Positions 61,065-64,000 of a stretch of DNA of 64,000 nt are shown one piece after another. The stretch covers positions 3,844,001 to 3,908,000 of the forward strand of contig NZ_BNEM01000002.1 of the NCBI RefSeq assembly GCF_018327705.1, given 5' to 3'. The notes beneath the pieces are model-generated. The model saw only the letters and a list, made by a program, of their open reading frames with translations, did not search any database and was not told the origin of the DNA. The DNA is from Catellatospora sp. TT07R-123. GTDB taxonomy: Bacteria > Actinomycetota > Actinomycetes > Mycobacteriales > Micromonosporaceae. Each line of letters starts with the position of its first letter. Positions within the stretch are counted from its first letter, which is position 1. The position numbers were made by a program, and so were the translations under genes.

Positions 61065-64000
61065 TCAGCCGTTCGGGAACAACGCCGCGAAGTCGGCGAA
61101 GGCCATCGCCACGTCGCTCTGCGCCCAGAACCGGTGGTAGTTGAACTGCGGAGCAGCGCCACCGCCGAGGTAGGTCTGCACCTTCGCCCAGTCGGGGTCC
61201 TGCTTGTACCAGGAGCGGATGTCGATGAACGACTTCCCGGCGGCGATGGTGTCGCCGTTGGGCATGCGCCCGGTCCAGGTCGACGGGATGTAGATGCCCT
61301 GGCCCGTGCTGGCGTTGTACGGGTCGTCGAACCGCGCGTAGTCCGTGCGGGTCTCCGTGGTCGACACGCCCTTGGCCTCGGCCTTGGTGTACAGCGCGTC
61401 GATCAGCGCCTTGCCGGTGGCCTTGGCCGCGGTGCTGCCGGACTTGGCCGCGTAGTACAGCAGGGTGCGGGCCAGCGAGGCGGCGACGCCGACGTCCTGG
61501 CCGGTGCTGGTGACGGTCACGTGCAGGCCGGTGTTGGTCGCCGGGCTGGTGGGGTTCCAGGTCGCCGGGGCGCCGGACCAGCCCAGCTCGGACGGGACGG
61601 CGAAGTTCGAGCCGCTGGCGGTGGTGTTGGCCAGCGCCCACGGCACCCACTTGTCCAGCAGCGCCTTGGCCTTGGCGTTGCCGGTCGCGTAGTACAGCTC
61701 CGCCATGCGCTCCATCGACCACACCTGCATGCCGAACCACTGGTTCGACGGCGGGTCGTGGTAGACCGGCTTCTCGTCGTAGAACATGCCGTAGAAGGTC
61801 GGCGTGCCCGCCGGGGGCTGCGCGTACGAGCCGGCCCAGCTGTTGGTCGCGCCGCCGGCGATGCCGCCCTCGGCCGACTGGAGCCACTGGTAGAACTCCA
61901 GCTGACGGGTGAGGCTGGTGCTCCAGTCCGCGTTGGCGGTCGGCGACAGCGGCTTGAGGCCGGTGACGTTCGACAGCGCGTACGCCGCGAGCGGGTTCTG
62001 GTACCCGAAGTGGTTGAAGCTGGAACCGATCCGCCACGACCACGCCGAGTTCAGGCCGCCGCCCCAGGCGTAGTACCAGGACAGCAGGTAGTGCTCGGAG
62101 TCACGGCCGGTGCCCGCGGCGCAGGTGCTGGCGCCGACGCAGTTGCCGATCTTCTTGAAGTACTTGTCGAACATGGCGTAGCGCAGGTAGTCGCCCATCT
62201 TCGCCGCCTTGGCGATGGTGGACGCGACCTGAGCCTGCTTGCCCTGCTCGGTCGACCAGGTCAGCGCCCAGTACGCGGCCTCGATGGCACGCGCGTCGGC
62301 GTCGGGGGCGTTGGTGTACTTCCACTGCGCGGCCGGGGCGCTCGACTCCTTGACGAACAGGTCGAGGTAGCCGTTCGAACCGCCGTAGTTGAGGTTGTCG
62401 CAGCTCGGCTGCGGGACGGTCTCCCACACCGACTCCTGCGGACCCCGCTGGAAGGTGTTGATGTACGCCGGGCGCGTGGTGCCGTTGCCGCAGCGGCCGA
62501 AGCCGTACTTGTTGTCGACGTCGAGCAGCCAGTGCATGCCGTAGATCGAGCCGGTGCCGTAGGTGCTCTGCAGCTCGCTGCGCAGCGGGTCGACACCGAC
62601 GGGGATGCTCGGCTCCAGCGGCGACGGGTACTCCGCCGGCGTGAGGTGCTCGGCGGCGTACTGCGGGGTGCCGGCCACGCCCGCGTTGGGCTGGTCGGTC
62701 GCCGACGGGATGATGTACTGCTCCATCACGGTCCAGGCCTGGTTGAACTTGGTCCAGTCCTGCGTGAAGCGGCCGTAGTAGGCCTCCAGCCACAGCCAGT
62801 AGCTGAACGCCTCGGACGTCGTCTCGTGACCGTAGTCGGGCGCCTCGACGATCAGCGTCTCGATCGAGTGGTACGGCACGCCCTCGGGCGAGAAGTACCC
62901 GTTCGCGACACTCTTGATCTTGTTGTACTGCTCCAGGAAGCGCTGCGTGTAGACGTTGACCTCGTCGTCGGCCTCGGTCGCGGTCACCACGCCCGGGTCG
63001 TACCCGGTGGCGCTGGCGGTGATCGTCGCCGAGCCGTTGGCGTTGTCGGCGTCCTGCGCGGCGGCCAGGGTCACCGACTGCTCGGTGCCCCAGTTCGCCG
63101 AGGTGAACGTCAGCGTCGCGCCGGTCGACACCGTCAGGTCGGTGTCACCGGCGGTGCGGGCCACGGCCACGGTCACGTTGGCGGTCGGCGCGGCCGACAG
63201 CTTCACCTTGAACGTGTTCGTGCTGCCCTCGGTCACGCTGACCGCCGCCGTGCTCGCACCGTTGACCAGCACCTTCGGCGCGGTCGACGGGTCGACGACG
63301 ACGGTGGTGTTCGCGGTCGCGGACGCGCCCTGGTTGTCGGTCGCCTTCGCCTGGAACACGTACGTCCCCGCGGGCAGCGCCGACACGTCCCACGTGTACG
63401 GCGCGGCGGTGTCCGAGCCCAGCAGCAGGCCGTCGCGGTAGAACTCGACCTTCGCCACCGAACCCGGGGCGGTGTCGGCCGCGTTCGCCGCGATCGTGAA
63501 CGAGGCGGGCGCGGTGTAGTGGGTGTTGTTGGCCGGGGCGGTGATGCTCACCGTCGGGGCCGGGTTCGCGCCCGTGCACGCGGTGCCGTTGACGCTGAAC
63601 GACGTCGGGCTGGTGTACGTGCCGCTCCAGCGGCCGTTGTAGCCGATGCCGGTGCTGCCGCCGGTGCCGATGCTGCCGTTGTAGTTCAGGTTGGTGCCGG
63701 TCACGTTCTGGCCGGACTGCGCCCAGTTCGCCGACCAGCCCGGCAGGGTGACCGACTGGCCGGAGGGCAGCGCGTACGTCAGCGACCAGCTGCTCCACGC
63801 GTCGCCGAGGTTCTTCAGCGTGATGTTGGCGGTGAAGCCGCCGGTGCCGGGGCCCTCGGTCCAGGGGCTCGCGGTGTATACGACCTCGCAGGCGACGGCG
63901 GCGTGAGCCGGGGTCGCCGCGACGGCCAGGCCGCCCATGACGACCACAGCGGCGGTCACGACCGCGCTGGACCTGCGGAAGATTCTGTGGCGGGACCGCC
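61065..64000 (-). CDS. secreted GH48 cellobiohydrolase with N-terminal CBM2 (5' end outside window)
   Basis: A processive exo-cellulase of at least 978 visible residues. The reading frame is open to the right edge: an Arg-rich n-region followed by VVVMGGLAVAATPAHAA is the signal peptide, so only a few codons are missing. Modules in order: CBM2 (about 63890-63580, CEVVYTASPWTEGPGTGGF onward), a bacterial Ig-like module (about 63575-63290, PTVSITAPANNTHYTAP), a Calx-beta-like module (about 63280-62960) and the GH48 domain to the end (EAPDYGHETTSEAFSYWLWL with the acid Glu, MHWLLDVDNKYGFG). Works with GH9 on crystalline cellulose. Confidence 0.96.
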   Translation of the reverse strand, partial: RSRHRIFRRSSAVVTAAVVVMGGLAVAATPAHAAVACEVVYTASPWTEGPGTGGFTANITLKNLGDAWSSWSLTYALPSGQSVTLPGWSANWAQSGQNVTGTNLNYNGSIGTGGSTGIGYNGRWSGTYTSPTSFSVNGTACTGANPAPTVSITAPANNTHYTAPASFTIAANAADTAPGSVAKVEFYRDGLLLGSDTAAPYTWDVSALPAGTYVFQAKATDNQGASATANTTVVVDPSTAPKVLVNGASTAAVSVTEGSTNTFKVKLSAAPTANVTVAVARTAGDTDLTVSTGATLTFTSANWGTEQSVTLAAAQDADNANGSATITASATGYDPGVVTATEADDEVNVYTQRFLEQYNKIKSVANGYFSPEGVPYHSIETLIVEAPDYGHETTSEAFSYWLWLEAYYGRFTQDWTKFNQAWTVMEQYIIPSATDQPNAGVAGTPQYAAEHLTPAEYPSPLEPSIPVGVDPLRSELQSTYGTGSIYGMHWLLDVDNKYGFGRCGNGTTRPAYINTFQRGPQESVWETVPQPSCDNLNYGGSNGYLDLFVKESSAPAAQWKYTNAPDADARAIEAAYWALTWSTEQGKQAQVASTIAKAAKMGDYLRYAMFDKYFKKIGNCVGASTCAAGTGRDSEHYLLSWYYAWGGGLNSAWSWRIGSSFNHFGYQNPLAAYALSNVTGLKPLSPTANADWSTSLTRQLEFYQWLQSAEGGIAGGATNSWAGSYAQPPAGTPTFYGMFYDEKPVYHDPPSNQWFGMQVWSMERMAELYYATGNAKAKALLDKWVPWALANTTASGSNFAVPSELGWSGAPATWNPTSPATNTGLHVTVTSTGQDVGVAASLARTLLYYAAKSGSTAAKATGKALIDALYTKAEAKGVSTTETRTDYARFDDPYNASTGQGIYIPSTWTGRMPNGDTIAAGKSFIDIRSWYKQDPDWAKVQTYLGGGAAPQFNYHRFWAQSDVAMAFADFAALFPNG

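Overview
The window is a single high-GC (roughly 70 percent or more) actinobacterial chromosome segment. GTG and TTG starts, ATGA/GTGA stop-start overlaps, two WhiB proteins, a SigR/RsrA pair, a nickel superoxide dismutase, a WhiB1 protein of canonical 84 residues and the aroA-rsgA-hisN order all point to Actinomycetota. The cellulase set and the frequent CGTACG-type words suggest Micromonosporaceae (Micromonospora, Catellatospora or Actinoplanes-like). The family assignment is an inference; no rRNA or tRNA gene lies in the window to test it.

Layout. 0-9.6 kb is housekeeping: the end of pta with ackA, a LysM protein, a two-gene small-protein unit, a quinone-oxidoreductase-like enzyme, malic enzyme, divergent sodX/sodN, an anti-sigma kinase, a diacylglycerol kinase and whiB1. 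9.7-13.4 kb on the minus strand is an assimilatory sulfur operon (sulfite reductase, zinc-ribbon protein, APS reductase, sirohydrochlorin chelatase), preceded by a 33-codon leader peptide ORF with a Cys codon near its end and a hairpin right after its stop. 13.5-25.9 kb holds a PdtaS-type histidine kinase, a SIS-domain protein, a TPR protein, an MFS exporter with its TetR regulator, a biotinyl carrier protein, the 24-residue ribosomal protein bL37, a MoxR ATPase with a metallopeptidase/VWA partner, and a SigE-family sigma factor with a membrane partner. 26.0-36.2 kb carries rsrA-sigR with a recognisable SigR promoter, a second WhiB, a SRAP protein, aroA, rsgA, hisN, a DMT transporter with a His/Gly-rich tail, and an LCP ligase.

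36-64 kb is a plant polysaccharide region: GH42 beta-galactosidase, GH31 alpha-xylosidase plus xylulokinase, a three-gene sugar ABC importer with a divergent ROK repressor, a GH3 enzyme with a CBM6-like tail followed by a LacI regulator, a secreted GH9-CBM3-FN3-FN3-CBM2 cellulase, and, after some regulators and small genes, a secreted CBM2-...-GH48 cellulase that runs off the right edge. Together the enzymes would open cellulose (GH9, GH48) and remove xylose and galactose side chains from xyloglucan-type oligosaccharides (GH31, GH42), with import by the ABC system. LacI-type palindromes (GAGCGCTT core; GTCGAAGCGCTTCGAC) and a shared TTTGTTT...TAAATnTAG motif sit in front of these units, so a coordinated regulon is likely.

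The most unusual non-coding content is a family of four near-identical 60-bp palindromic repeats, a second dispersed repeat family with the core cgtcgaacacggccataag, a perfect 50-bp palindrome behind xylB, and several other inverted repeats. No transposase, CRISPR array, phage or conjugation gene, or origin was seen.
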